Positions 8,862-15,222 of a stretch of 64,000 bases of DNA are shown here, in pieces. This stretch comes from JAJCZZ01 sp964569085 (lineage in GTDB: Bacteria > Gemmatimonadota > Gemmatimonadetes > Longimicrobiales > Gaopeijiaceae). A program made the position numbers and the translations under genes. How positions within the stretch are numbered: the stretch's first letter is position 1; every line of letters starts with the position of its first letter. Under the pieces are notes generated by a model. It searched no databases, was not told where the DNA came from, and worked only from the letters and a program-made list of their open reading frames with translations. The DNA lies in the NCBI GenBank assembly GCA_964569085.1, contig CAZMTA010000008.1, positions 67,243-131,242 of the forward strand, given 5' to 3'.

Positions 8862-10184
8862 CTACCGGATCTGGAAGGTGATGGGGAAGGACACCCACAC
8901 CGGCACCGGCTCGTCCCCGTTCCGCGCCGGCGAGAACTCGTAGACGTCGGCCACCCGGAGCGCGGCCTGGTCCAGCGCCTCGTGGCCCGAGCTCCGGTCG
9001 ATCCGGACGTCCCGGACCACGCCGTCCGCGCCGATGAAGAAGTAGACGCGCACGGCGCCGCCGATCCCGGCCTCCCGGAGGAGCGGCGGGTAGTTCTCCG
9101 CCATGGCCGCGATGACCTCCATGCGGTTCGTGATGGACGGGGCCACGGTGAACGGGGTGAAGGTGGGCTCGGCCGCCATCTCCTCCGGCGACCTGGGCTG
9201 CGGCTCCGGGGGATCGTCGGGCATTCCCTCGGGCTCGATGAGCTGGACGCCGGAGGGCGGCGCCACGTCCCCGGGGGACACGGGGCTCTCCACACCGCAC
9301 GCCTGCACCCCGACCACGACGGCGAGGACGAGGAGGGCGGCGCCCAGGAGCTTCGATCGGGAGGAGGTCGGGCGGGTCATGGTCACGATCCTTTCTTCGA
9401 GGGACGTCGAGCGTTCGCTGAAGGCGGCCAGCGCCAGGGTCGGACCCGAGGCGCGCTCGGCCACGGTGAGGAGGCTGGAGCCGTAGGTCCGCGGATCCGG
9501 GTGTCGGGCGAGGACGCGGCGGTCGCAGTCCACCTCCATGGCGGTGCGCAGGCGGCGGAGCTGCCACCAGGTCACCGGGTTCCACGGGGTCAGGAGGACG
9601 GCGCCCAGCCCCGCGGCCAGGAGGAGGGGATCCCGGGCCCGGAGGTGCTCCGCCTCGTGCTCCAGCACCATGCGGAGCTCCGCCTCGGGGAGGGTCAGGA
9701 CCCACCGGGGCAGCACGACCCAGCCCCGGAGCAGGCCGGCCACCGCCGGGCCCCGGTTCTCGGAGACGAGGACGTCGTGGCCCATGAGGCCGACCTCCGC
9801 CCACCCTCCGCGATCCGCGGCCAGCGTCCGGTGGGCACGGACCAGCGCGACCAGCACCCCCAGCGTGCCCGCGGCCCAGAGCCCGCCGAGGGCCGTCCCC
9901 AGGAGGCCCGCCCAGGAGGAGACGGCGGCCCCGACCCGGAGGCCGGGGATCTCCACCACCGGCACCGCGCCCAGCGCGCCCAGCGCGCCCGCCGAGCCCG
10001 CCCCCGACGGGGCCAGCATCCCCGCCATCCCAAGGGCGAGGAGCACGCCGGGAGCCAGGAGCGCGGTCAGCCACACCCAGCGGGAGGGGCGGCCCAGGCG
10101 CCGCAGCCCGGCGTCGGCGGTCCACGCGGCGGCGCCGGCCAGCACCGAGACCGCGGTCAGGAAGACCATCACGTCGGCCGTCAT
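8862..10184 (-). CDS. M56 (BlaR1/MecR1-like) peptidase with TonB C-terminal domain
   Basis: This 440-residue integral membrane protein joins an M56 peptidase domain to a TonB-like C-terminus. Several transmembrane segments occupy residues 1-115. The zinc motif HEAEH is at 176-180, and a downstream EVDCDRRVLARHPD segment resembles the family's third zinc-ligand region. A further membrane anchor (LLGAALLVLAVVVGV) follows near residue 310, then a proline-rich spacer. The last 90 residues match the TonB family C-terminal domain (GGAVRVYFFIGADGVVRDVRI ... ALDQAALRVADVYEFSPA). In BlaR1 the periplasmic sensor is a penicillin-binding domain; here it is replaced by TonB, so the signal sensed is unknown. 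The start ATG overlaps the blaI-like stop by four bases (ATGA), which implies translational coupling. By family analogy it may cleave the BlaI-type repressor. Confidence 0.88.
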   Translation of the reverse strand: MTADVMVFLTAVSVLAGAAAWTADAGLRRLGRPSRWVWLTALLAPGVLLALGMAGMLAPSGAGSAGALGALGAVPVVEIPGLRVGAAVSSWAGLLGTALGGLWAAGTLGVLVALVRAHRTLAADRGGWAEVGLMGHDVLVSENRGPAVAGLLRGWVVLPRWVLTLPEAELRMVLEHEAEHLRARDPLLLAAGLGAVLLTPWNPVTWWQLRRLRTAMEVDCDRRVLARHPDPRTYGSSLLTVAERASGPTLALAAFSERSTSLEERIVTMTRPTSSRSKLLGAALLVLAVVVGVQACGVESPVSPGDVAPPSGVQLIEPEGMPDDPPEPQPRSPEEMAAEPTFTPFTVAPSITNRMEVIAAMAENYPPLLREAGIGGAVRVYFFIGADGVVRDVRIDRSSGHEALDQAALRVADVYEFSPARNGDEPVPVWVSFPITFQIR

Positions 10185-10588
10185 CCGTCCTCCCCGCCCC
10201 GGTCGGGGCCGGCACCGGTGTCGTCCTCGCCGAGGCGCTCGGCCAGGAGGTCCCGCATGCGCTCCAGCTCGTCCCGGGAGACCTGCTCGTCCTCCACCAG
10301 ACGGGTGAGGAGGAGCTCCGGGGAGCCGCGGAAGAGGTTCCGGGTCAGGCGCTTCAGGGCGCTGGAGCCGGCGTCGCTCCGCTCCACCAGCGGGCGGTAG
10401 CGGTGCGCGCGGCCTTCGGCGCGGTGGGTCACGTGCCCCTTCTCCTCCAGCACCCGGAGGACGGTGAGCACGGTGGTGTAGGCCAGGTCGTCGGCGAGCG
10501 TCTCCTGGACCTCGGCCACGGTGGACGGTCCCCGGTCCCACAGGACCGTCATCACGTCCAACTCTCGATCGGTGAACTGCACGTCCAT
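10181..10588 (-). CDS. BlaI/MecI/CopY-family transcriptional repressor
   Basis: This 135-residue winged-helix repressor has the family's conserved N-terminal sequence (FTDRELDVMTVLWDRGPSTVAEV) and a recognition region around LAYTTVLTVLRVLEEKGHVTH. The C-terminal half (SALKRLTRNLFRGSPELLLTRLVEDEQVS) is the usual dimerisation region. It probably represses its own operon, which includes the overlapping M56-TonB gene. A perfect dyad lies 10-27 bp upstream of the start codon (separate entry). The tail is unusually rich in Gly, Asp and Glu. The start ATG at 10588 directly precedes the family's first helix. Confidence 0.93.
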   Translation of the reverse strand: MDVQFTDRELDVMTVLWDRGPSTVAEVQETLADDLAYTTVLTVLRVLEEKGHVTHRAEGRAHRYRPLVERSDAGSSALKRLTRNLFRGSPELLLTRLVEDEQVSRDELERMRDLLAERLGEDDTGAGPDRGGEDG

Positions 10589-10597
10589 CGGCGGCTC

Positions 10598-10615
10598 CTA
10601 CTAGAAGTGTAGTAG
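10598..10615 (-). promoter_or_regulatory. Probable BlaI-type operator and promoter region
   Basis: The 18-bp sequence CTACTAGAAGTGTAGTAG is a perfect inverted repeat (six-base arms, 10598-10603 and 10610-10615, six-base centre) just upstream of the BlaI-like gene. BlaI/MecI operators are TAC-rich dyads of similar size. On the minus strand a perfect TTGACA lies at 10645-10640 and could be the -35 box, though no clear -10 falls at ideal spacing. The dyad would sit between promoter and start codon, a suitable place for autorepression. Confidence 0.6.
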
Positions 10616-10741
10616 CAACCTGGGACGGCCGAGCCGGGCTGTCAACTATTTTCTTAGTAGAAGGCGGCGCCGAGGGCGGGGCCTGCGTCCGCCGCGCGGG
10701 TCCCCGGGCCCCGCGGGCATCCCGTCCATCCGGCACGCCCT

Positions 10742-10747
10742 TAGATT
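10742..10747 (+). promoter_or_regulatory. TAnnTT -10-like box for hldD
   Basis: TAGATT stands out in GC-rich surroundings 42 bp before the hldD start. The same TAnnTT form recurs before many genes of this window. No convincing -35 box is seen. Confidence 0.4.
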
Positions 10748-10789
10748 GGGACGTCCCGCTCCCACGTCCCCTCCCCACCCCGCCGTCCC

Positions 10790-11776
10790 ATGATCGTCGT
10801 CACCGGAGGCGCAGGCTTCATCGGCTCGAACCTCGTGGCCGCCCTCGACGAGGCGGGCCACGGGCCCGTCAGCGTCGTCGACCGCCTGGGCCACGACGAC
10901 AAGTGGAAGAACCTGCGCCGTCACGAGCTCGACGAGATCGTGGACCCGGCGGACACCTTCGACTTCCTGGACCAGCGGAAGGCGGAGATCGAGTACCTGG
11001 TCCACATGGGCGCCATCAGCGCCACCACCGAGACCGACGCGGACCTCATCGCCGAGACGAACATCCGGCTTCCCCAGGCGCTCTGGGACTGGTGCACCTG
11101 GAACGAGGTGCCCTTCCTCTACGCCTCCTCGGCGGCCACGTACGGAGACGGCGAGGCGGGCTTCTCCGACGACGAGTCGCCCGAGGCGCTGGCCCGGCTG
11201 GTGCCCATGAACGCGTACGGGTGGAGCAAGCACGCCTTCGATCGGTGGGCCGTGCGTCAGGCGAGGTCGGACCGGCCCACGCCGCCCCAGTGGGTGGGGC
11301 TCAAGTTCTTCAACGTCTACGGGCCCAACGAGTATCACAAAGGCGGGATGATGAGCCACGTCACCCGTTCCTGGCCCGCGGCCCGGGACGGGGAGCCGGT
11401 GAGGCTCTTCCGGTCCCACCGTCCGGACTACGAGGACGGGGGCCAGAAGCGGGACTTCGTCTACGTGAAGGACTGCGTGGACGTCATGCTCTGGCTCATG
11501 GAGCACCGGCACGTGAACGGGATCTTCAACCTGGGCACCGGGCGCGCCCAGACGTGGCTCGAGCTCATGGGCGCGCTCTACGACGCCGCCGGCACCGGGA
11601 TGCGGGTGGACTGGGTGGACACCCCGGAGGAGATCCGGGACCGCTACCAGTACTTCACCCAGGCGGACATGGCCAAGCTCCGCCAGGCGGGCTACGACCG
11701 CCCCTTCCGCACCGTCGAGGAAGGCGTGGCCGACTACGTGGAGAGCCACCTGGCCACGGACGACCCGTACCGGTAG
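10790..11776 (+). CDS. hldD: ADP-L-glycero-D-manno-heptose 6-epimerase
   Basis: HldD converts ADP-D-glycero-D-manno-heptose to the L-glycero form, the last step in making the heptose donor for the LPS inner core. This 328-residue enzyme has the N-terminal NADP-binding motif TGGAGFIGSN (residues 5-14), the catalytic YxxxK pair at Tyr143 and Lys147 (NAYGWSKHAFD), and family-specific phrases NVYGPNEYHKGGMMSHV and SHRPDYEDGGQKRDFVYVKD. Its presence argues for a Gram-negative outer membrane with heptose-containing LPS. The ATG at 10790 starts the first beta-strand. It is divergent from the BlaI-like gene, and no other LPS gene adjoins it here. Confidence 0.94.
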   Translation: MIVVTGGAGFIGSNLVAALDEAGHGPVSVVDRLGHDDKWKNLRRHELDEIVDPADTFDFLDQRKAEIEYLVHMGAISATTETDADLIAETNIRLPQALWDWCTWNEVPFLYASSAATYGDGEAGFSDDESPEALARLVPMNAYGWSKHAFDRWAVRQARSDRPTPPQWVGLKFFNVYGPNEYHKGGMMSHVTRSWPAARDGEPVRLFRSHRPDYEDGGQKRDFVYVKDCVDVMLWLMEHRHVNGIFNLGTGRAQTWLELMGALYDAAGTGMRVDWVDTPEEIRDRYQYFTQADMAKLRQAGYDRPFRTVEEGVADYVESHLATDDPYR

Positions 11777-11800
11777 GCAGCGGGTCACGGCCGCCGCCCG

Positions 11801-11977
11801 CCTGACTTCGCAGCCGGGAGTTCAGGCGCGTACCCTGTTGGCTGCGAACACGGCGTAGGACGCCGACTTCGCAGCCAGCTCCGGAGGACGGCGACGCTCT
11901 TGGCTGCGAACACGGCGTATGGCGCCGTGTTCGCAGCCGAACGTGGGCCGGGAGCTCTCGCTGGCTGCGAAGTCAGG
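11801..11977. repeat. Array of alternating inverted repeats with unique 24-25 bp spacers
   Basis: Six copies of a core GGCTGCGAA alternate in orientation: minus at 11801-11815, plus at 11840-11855, minus at 11861-11876, plus at 11902-11917, minus at 11923-11938 and plus at 11963-11977. Copies 2+3 and 4+5 form two 37-bp palindromic units (11840-11876 and 11902-11938). The second has perfect 16-bp arms, GGCTGCGAACACGGCG and its complement. Half-units ending in CCTGACTTCGCAGCC and GGCTGCGAAGTCAGG close the two ends and are exact complements of each other. The three intervening segments (11816-11839, 11877-11901, 11939-11962) are 24, 25 and 24 bp and differ in sequence. It resembles a REP/BIME-type intergenic element; there are no cas genes. 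Confidence 0.85.
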
Positions 11978-12080
11978 GTGCGCCGGCGGGCATCAGGACC
12001 GGTCGGACGTCCGGCGGTCCCCGCCCCCGCCGGACGGCCCGCCCGCCCTCGCCTGAATCGAAGTCGCCCCCCTCCCGTAG

Positions 12081-12086
12081 TATCTT
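12081..12086 (+). promoter_or_regulatory. TATCTT -10-like box
   Basis: TATCTT lies 73 bp before the GTG start of the small zinc-binding membrane protein. It matches the TAnnTT form seen elsewhere in the window. Confidence 0.4.
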
Positions 12087-12147
12087 CCAGGAGGGCCCGC
12101 GCCCCCGGGGAGACCCGGCGCGCCCGGCCCCGAGGAGACCCCAGCGC

Positions 12148-12153
12148 AGGAGG
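12148..12153 (+). promoter_or_regulatory. Ribosome-binding site fixing a GTG start
   Basis: A perfect AGGAGG ends six bases before the GTG at 12160, which decides the start of the small gene that follows. Confidence 0.75.
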
Positions 12154-12159
12154 TAGGAC

Positions 12160-12366
12160 GTGGCCAGGTGCGAGGGAACCACGCTCAAGGGCGACCAGTG
12201 CCGCCGGGAGGCCCGCCCCGGCTCGAGCTACTGCTCCATCCACGCCGAGCAGGGCCCGCCGGGCCGCAGCGCCGACCCCATGGACTGGGACGTCGACACG
12301 CTGGTGAAGACCGCGGTGGGCTTCGGCCTGCTGGCCGCCATCGTGCTCTTCCGGATCAAGCGGTAG
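12160..12366 (+). CDS. Small cysteine-rich (DUF5763-like) protein with C-terminal membrane helix
   Basis: This 68-residue protein has two parts. Residues 1-30 carry a C-x10-C-x10-C-x2-H arrangement (CEGTTLKGDQC ... GSSYCSIH), which resembles the short DUF5763-type zinc-binding motif found in many bacterial and phage proteins. Residues 48-63 (TAVGFGLLAAIVLF) form one transmembrane helix ending in a basic tail (RIKR), consistent with anchoring from the membrane with the Cys/His part in the cytoplasm. The perfect AGGAGG supports the GTG start. Function is unknown; metal binding is inferred from the Cys/His spacing only. Confidence 0.7.
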   Translation: MARCEGTTLKGDQCRREARPGSSYCSIHAEQGPPGRSADPMDWDVDTLVKTAVGFGLLAAIVLFRIKR

Positions 12367-12415
12367 CGGAACGCCCCGACCGGGTGGGGGGAAGGTCTCC
12401 GGGGGCCTTCACGAC

Positions 12416-12436
12416 ATAGAGTTTCCTCTATATCTT
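12416..12436 (+). promoter_or_regulatory. Dyad and -10-like box directly before the FmdB-like start
   Basis: ATAGAG (12416-12421) and CTCTAT (12426-12431) form a perfect inverted repeat with a 4-bp centre, overlapping TATCTT at 12431-12436. The hexamer ends 6 bp before ATG 12443, so transcription would start at or next to the start codon, giving a leaderless mRNA. Confidence 0.45.
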
Positions 12437-12442
12437 CTCCCC

Positions 12443-12655
12443 ATGCCCTTCTACGACTTCCGCTGCCGGTCCTGCGGCGCCTCCTTCGAGCGCCGCCTCT
12501 CCATGTCCGCCTACGAGGCGGGCGAGGGACGCGCGTGCCCCGAGTGCGACGCCCGCGACGAGGTGGAGCGGGTCTTCACGCCGGTGAACGTCGGCACCGG
12601 CGCGGGGCGCGCCTCCGCCGACGCCTGCTGCCGGGCACCCTCGGGCTTCACCTGA
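12443..12655 (+). CDS. FmdB-family zinc ribbon protein
   Basis: This 70-residue protein has the FmdB/CxxC regulatory zinc-ribbon layout: MPFYDFRCRSCGASFERRLS at the N-terminus and CPECDARDEVERVF about 25 residues later, so two CxxC knuckles bind one zinc. The C-terminus (NVGTGAG ... CCRAPSGFT) is variable in this family. FmdB-like proteins were first linked to formamidase regulation, but most have no known role. A -10-like hexamer ends six bases before the ATG and no ribosome-binding site is present, so translation from a leaderless transcript is likely. Confidence 0.85.
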   Translation: MPFYDFRCRSCGASFERRLSMSAYEAGEGRACPECDARDEVERVFTPVNVGTGAGRASADACCRAPSGFT

Positions 12656-12702
12656 GCAGCGTGACCCCCACCGCCCCGTGAGGGCGCACGCAGAAACGAC
12701 GA

Positions 12703-12735
12703 AAGGGGCGGCTCCCATCCCGGGATCCGCCCCTT
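12703..12735 (+). terminator. Terminator after the FmdB-like gene
   Basis: AAGGGGCGG (12703-12711) pairs with CCGCCCCTT (12727-12735), with a smaller palindrome in the loop and a short pyrimidine run after it. It lies 48 bp past the stop and 34 bp from the end of the convergent OsmC-like gene, so it may work in both directions. Confidence 0.7.
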
Positions 12736-12768
12736 CTTCGTGTGTGGATGCCGGGCCCGGCGCCCCCC

Positions 12769-13233
12769 TCAGGCGTCCTCCATCCGGAGCTCGGTGGTGA
12801 CGTCGATGCAGCCCGACACCGTCTTGTAGACCGGGCATCGGTCCGCGTGCATCGCGTGGACCCGCTCCGCGGTCTCCCGCTGGGCCGGGTCCAGCTTCAG
12901 CGTGTAGACGACGTGGACGCGCTTGATGACGAGCACGCCGTCCTCCTTCTCCACCTCGCCGGTCACGTCGGCCTGGAGCCGATCCTTCGTGGCGGGGATC
13001 TCGCGCGCCTCCAGCGCGCCTCCGAAGGTCCCGGCCAGTCAGCCGCCGGTGGCGGCCATGATGTAGTCCAGGGTGGTGGTGCGCTCGGTGTCGGGCTCGA
13101 CGCCGTAGTGCTCCGCGATGGCGCCGTGCACGCCGAACTCCACCGGGCCGTCGTGGCCGGGGAGCCAGGCGTGTCGGTGCGGGCCCGCGATCCGCTCGAT
13201 GCGGATGCGGGCGGTGTAGGCCGGGTCGCTCAT
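12769..13233 (-). CDS. OsmC-family peroxiredoxin-like selenoprotein (in-frame TGA = Sec65)
   Basis: OsmC/Ohr-family proteins reduce organic peroxides with a reactive cysteine pair. This frame runs from ATG 13233 to 12769 (155 codons) and is broken only by TGA at 13041-13039, exactly where OsmC-like proteins have the peroxidatic cysteine (IMAATGG-[TGA]-LAGTF). The second redox cysteine is intact at Cys133 (DRCPVYKT). Both halves are in the same frame and together give a full 154-residue protein of normal family length. Downstream of the TGA, a 6-bp stem GCGCGC/GCGCGC with loop TGGAG (13003-13019) begins its loop 25 nt after the TGA, matching the known bacterial SECIS rules (loop about 16-37 nt away, G in the first two loop bases). 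OsmC-like selenoproteins are known from metagenomes. A nonsense mutation is the alternative, but is less likely. Confidence 0.87.
13003..13019 (-). promoter_or_regulatory. Candidate bacterial SECIS element in the OsmC-like gene
   Basis: The stem is minus-strand 13019-13014 paired with 13008-13003 (GCGCGC with itself) around the loop TGGAG. The loop starts 25 nt after the TGA and has G as its second base. Position and loop fit the SelB-recognised element, though GC-rich hairpins are common in this genome. Confidence 0.6.
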
Positions 13234-13335
13234 GGGGCTCGCCTCGTTCGGGGACAGGGAGGCCAGGATGGCCCGGTCCCGTCCGCCGGGGCAAGCGCGG
13301 AGCGTCGACCCGGAGCGCCCTCGGGCGCTCTCGCT

Positions 13336-13482
13336 CTACTCCGCGGCGCGCTTGGCGCCGGCCCGCACCAGAAGCACCAGCGCCGCCAGGAACACCGGCA
13401 GCGCGAGGGCAAGGACGAAGCCGGGGCCGATGGCCTCGAACATCTCCGCCACCAGCATCCAGCTCTGCTCGATGATCGTCAT
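13336..13482 (-). CDS. Small single-pass membrane protein (48 aa)
   Basis: This short gene encodes 48 residues with one long hydrophobic helix (GPGFVLALALPVFLAALVLLVRAG) and a basic C-terminus (AKRAAE). A good ribosome-binding site (AAGGAG) lies about nine bases before ATG 13482, which supports that start rather than the upstream in-frame ATG at 13629. It lies 102 bp upstream of the OsmC-like selenoprotein on the same strand and could share its transcript. Function is not recognisable; the size and layout recall small regulatory or subunit peptides. Confidence 0.6.
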   Translation of the reverse strand: MTIIEQSWMLVAEMFEAIGPGFVLALALPVFLAALVLLVRAGAKRAAE

Positions 13483-13682
13483 GGGCAGATCTCCTTTATC
13501 TATGGCTTCATCCCGGGAGCCGGGGCCCTCCGGGCCTTGTCTTCTCGACCGCACCCTGAAGGTGGCGGATGCGGCGGCCGGCGTACGTCGGGGAAGGCTC
13601 GCCTCCTCGTGTGGGAGATTTTCGGACACGCCGGCGGCGACCCGGCTTGCCCCCTCCTTCCTCCCCCCGCAGCTTCCCGCCG

Positions 13683-15188
13683 ATGTCCACCGCCTCCCTC
13701 TTCCGCCGCGCCGCGCGCGCGGCCGACCGCACCGCCCTCCTCGCCGACGAGGGCACCCTCACCTATGGCCAGCTCCTGGAGCGCTCCGCCCGGGGCGCCA
13801 CCCGGCTCCTGGCCGGCCGCGACGACCTGGAGGAGGCCCGGATCTGCTTCCTGGTCCCGCCGAGCCCGGACTGGGTGGCCACCGAGTGGGCCGTCTGGCG
13901 GGCCGGCGGGATCGCGGTGCCGTTGCCGCTGCACCAGCCCCCGGCGGAGCACGCCCGCATCCTGGACGACGCCGAGCCGGAGGCGGTGGTGGTGCACCCC
14001 GACCTCGCAGGGGACGTGGCCGAGCCGGCCCGGGAGCGACGCATTCCGGTGCTCATGACCCCCGCCCTCTTCCGGGACGGCCCCACGGCGCCCCTGCCCG
14101 AGCTCGACGCGGGGCGGCGGGCCATGATGCTCTACACCTCGGGCACCACGGGGCGGCCCAAGGGGGTGGTGAGCACCCACGCCAACATCGAGGAGCAGAT
14201 CGAGGCCCAGGTGGAGGCGTGGGGATGGAGCCAGGACGACCGGATCCTCTCCCACCTCCCCCTGCACCACGTGCACGGGATCGTGAACGTCATCGGCACG
14301 AGCCTCTGGTCCGGCGCCAGCGTCCGCATGATCCCGGCCTTCGACGCCGTCCCGGTCTGGGAGGCCATGGCCGCCGGCGACCTCACCCTGGTCTTCGCCG
14401 TGCCGACGCTGTACCGCCGCCTCATCGCGGCGTGGGAGACCGCCGACGAGGCCACGCGGGCGCGGTGGAGCGAGGGCGCCCGGGGGCTCCGCCTCATGGT
14501 GTCGGGGTCGGCCGCGCTGCCGGTCCCGACGCTGGAGCGGTGGGAGGAGCTCACCGGCCATCGCCTGCTGGAGCGCTACGGCATGACCGAGGCGGGGATG
14601 ATCCTCTCCAACCCCCTCCACGGCGAGCGCCGGGCGGGGCACGTGGGACAGCCCTTTCCGCGCATCGAGGTCCGGCTGGTGGACGACGACGGGAAGGTCA
14701 GCGAGACCGGCCCGGGCCAGGTCCAGGTCCGGGGCCCCGGGGTCTTCGGCGAGTACTGGCGGCGGCCCGGGGAGACGGAGGCGGCCTTCACCGACGACGG
14801 CTGGTTCCGCACCGGCGACCGGGCCGAGGTGAACGACGGCGCCTGGCGGATCCTGGGCCGGGAGTCGGTGGACATCCTCAAGAGCGGCGGGGAGAAGATC
14901 TCGGCCCTGGAGATCGAGGACGCGCTCCGCGGCCACCCGGCCGTGGGCGACTGCGCCGTGGTGGGCGTGGCCGACGCCGACTGGGGGCAGCGGGTGTGCG
15001 CGGCGGTGGTGCCGGCGGAGGGCGCGGCCGAGCCCCCGGCGCCCGAGGAGCTCCGGGGCTGGCTGAAGGAGCGCCTGGCGCCGTGGAAGGTGCCCAAGGA
15101 GGCCCGGGTCATGGACGCGCTGCCGCGCAACGCCATGGGCAAGGTGGACAAGCCCGCGGTGTCGGAGCTCTTCGGGGACGGCCGATGA
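13683..15188 (+). CDS. Acyl-CoA synthetase, ACSF3/malonyl-CoA synthetase-like
   Basis: This 501-residue ANL-superfamily ligase activates a carboxylate with ATP and transfers it to CoA. The P-loop-like motif YTSGTTGRPKG is at residues 151-161. Phrases LPLHHVHGIVNV and ERYGMTEAGMILSNPLHGER closely resemble ACSF3/MatB-type malonyl-CoA synthetases, and a SGGEKISALEIE hinge and C-terminal catalytic lysine region (PRNAMGKVDK) are present. The ATG at 13683 fits the first helix. A Na+-coupled symporter starts 35 bp downstream, so uptake plus activation of a small carboxylate such as malonate is a reasonable inference; substrate specificity is not proven. Confidence 0.85.
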   Translation: MSTASLFRRAARAADRTALLADEGTLTYGQLLERSARGATRLLAGRDDLEEARICFLVPPSPDWVATEWAVWRAGGIAVPLPLHQPPAEHARILDDAEPEAVVVHPDLAGDVAEPARERRIPVLMTPALFRDGPTAPLPELDAGRRAMMLYTSGTTGRPKGVVSTHANIEEQIEAQVEAWGWSQDDRILSHLPLHHVHGIVNVIGTSLWSGASVRMIPAFDAVPVWEAMAAGDLTLVFAVPTLYRRLIAAWETADEATRARWSEGARGLRLMVSGSAALPVPTLERWEELTGHRLLERYGMTEAGMILSNPLHGERRAGHVGQPFPRIEVRLVDDDGKVSETGPGQVQVRGPGVFGEYWRRPGETEAAFTDDGWFRTGDRAEVNDGAWRILGRESVDILKSGGEKISALEIEDALRGHPAVGDCAVVGVADADWGQRVCAAVVPAEGAAEPPAPEELRGWLKERLAPWKVPKEARVMDALPRNAMGKVDKPAVSELFGDGR

Positions 15189-15222
15189 GCGCGCCCGTCC
15201 TCGCCGTGGGGAGGTCCGCCCC

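Larger units (their letters stand above)
11777..12159. other. Intergenic region carrying a palindromic repeat array
   Basis: These 383 bp between hldD and a small zinc-binding protein hold no credible gene; open frames here are only by-products of the repeats and high GC. Bases 11801-11977 carry the inverted-repeat array described separately. The remainder up to 12070 shows nothing recognisable. A TATCTT box at 12081 and a ribosome-binding site at 12148 serve the next gene. Confidence 0.7.

Noticed and set aside
11801..11977. CRISPR array
   Set aside because: The repeats are fully palindromic and alternate in orientation, spacers are only 24-25 bp, there are just two complete repeats, and no cas gene is near.
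12769..13233. OsmC-like gene as a nonsense pseudogene
   Set aside because: The single TGA falls precisely on the catalytic Cys, the rest of the frame is intact, a SECIS-like hairpin follows, and a second gene 3.5 kb away shows the same pattern.
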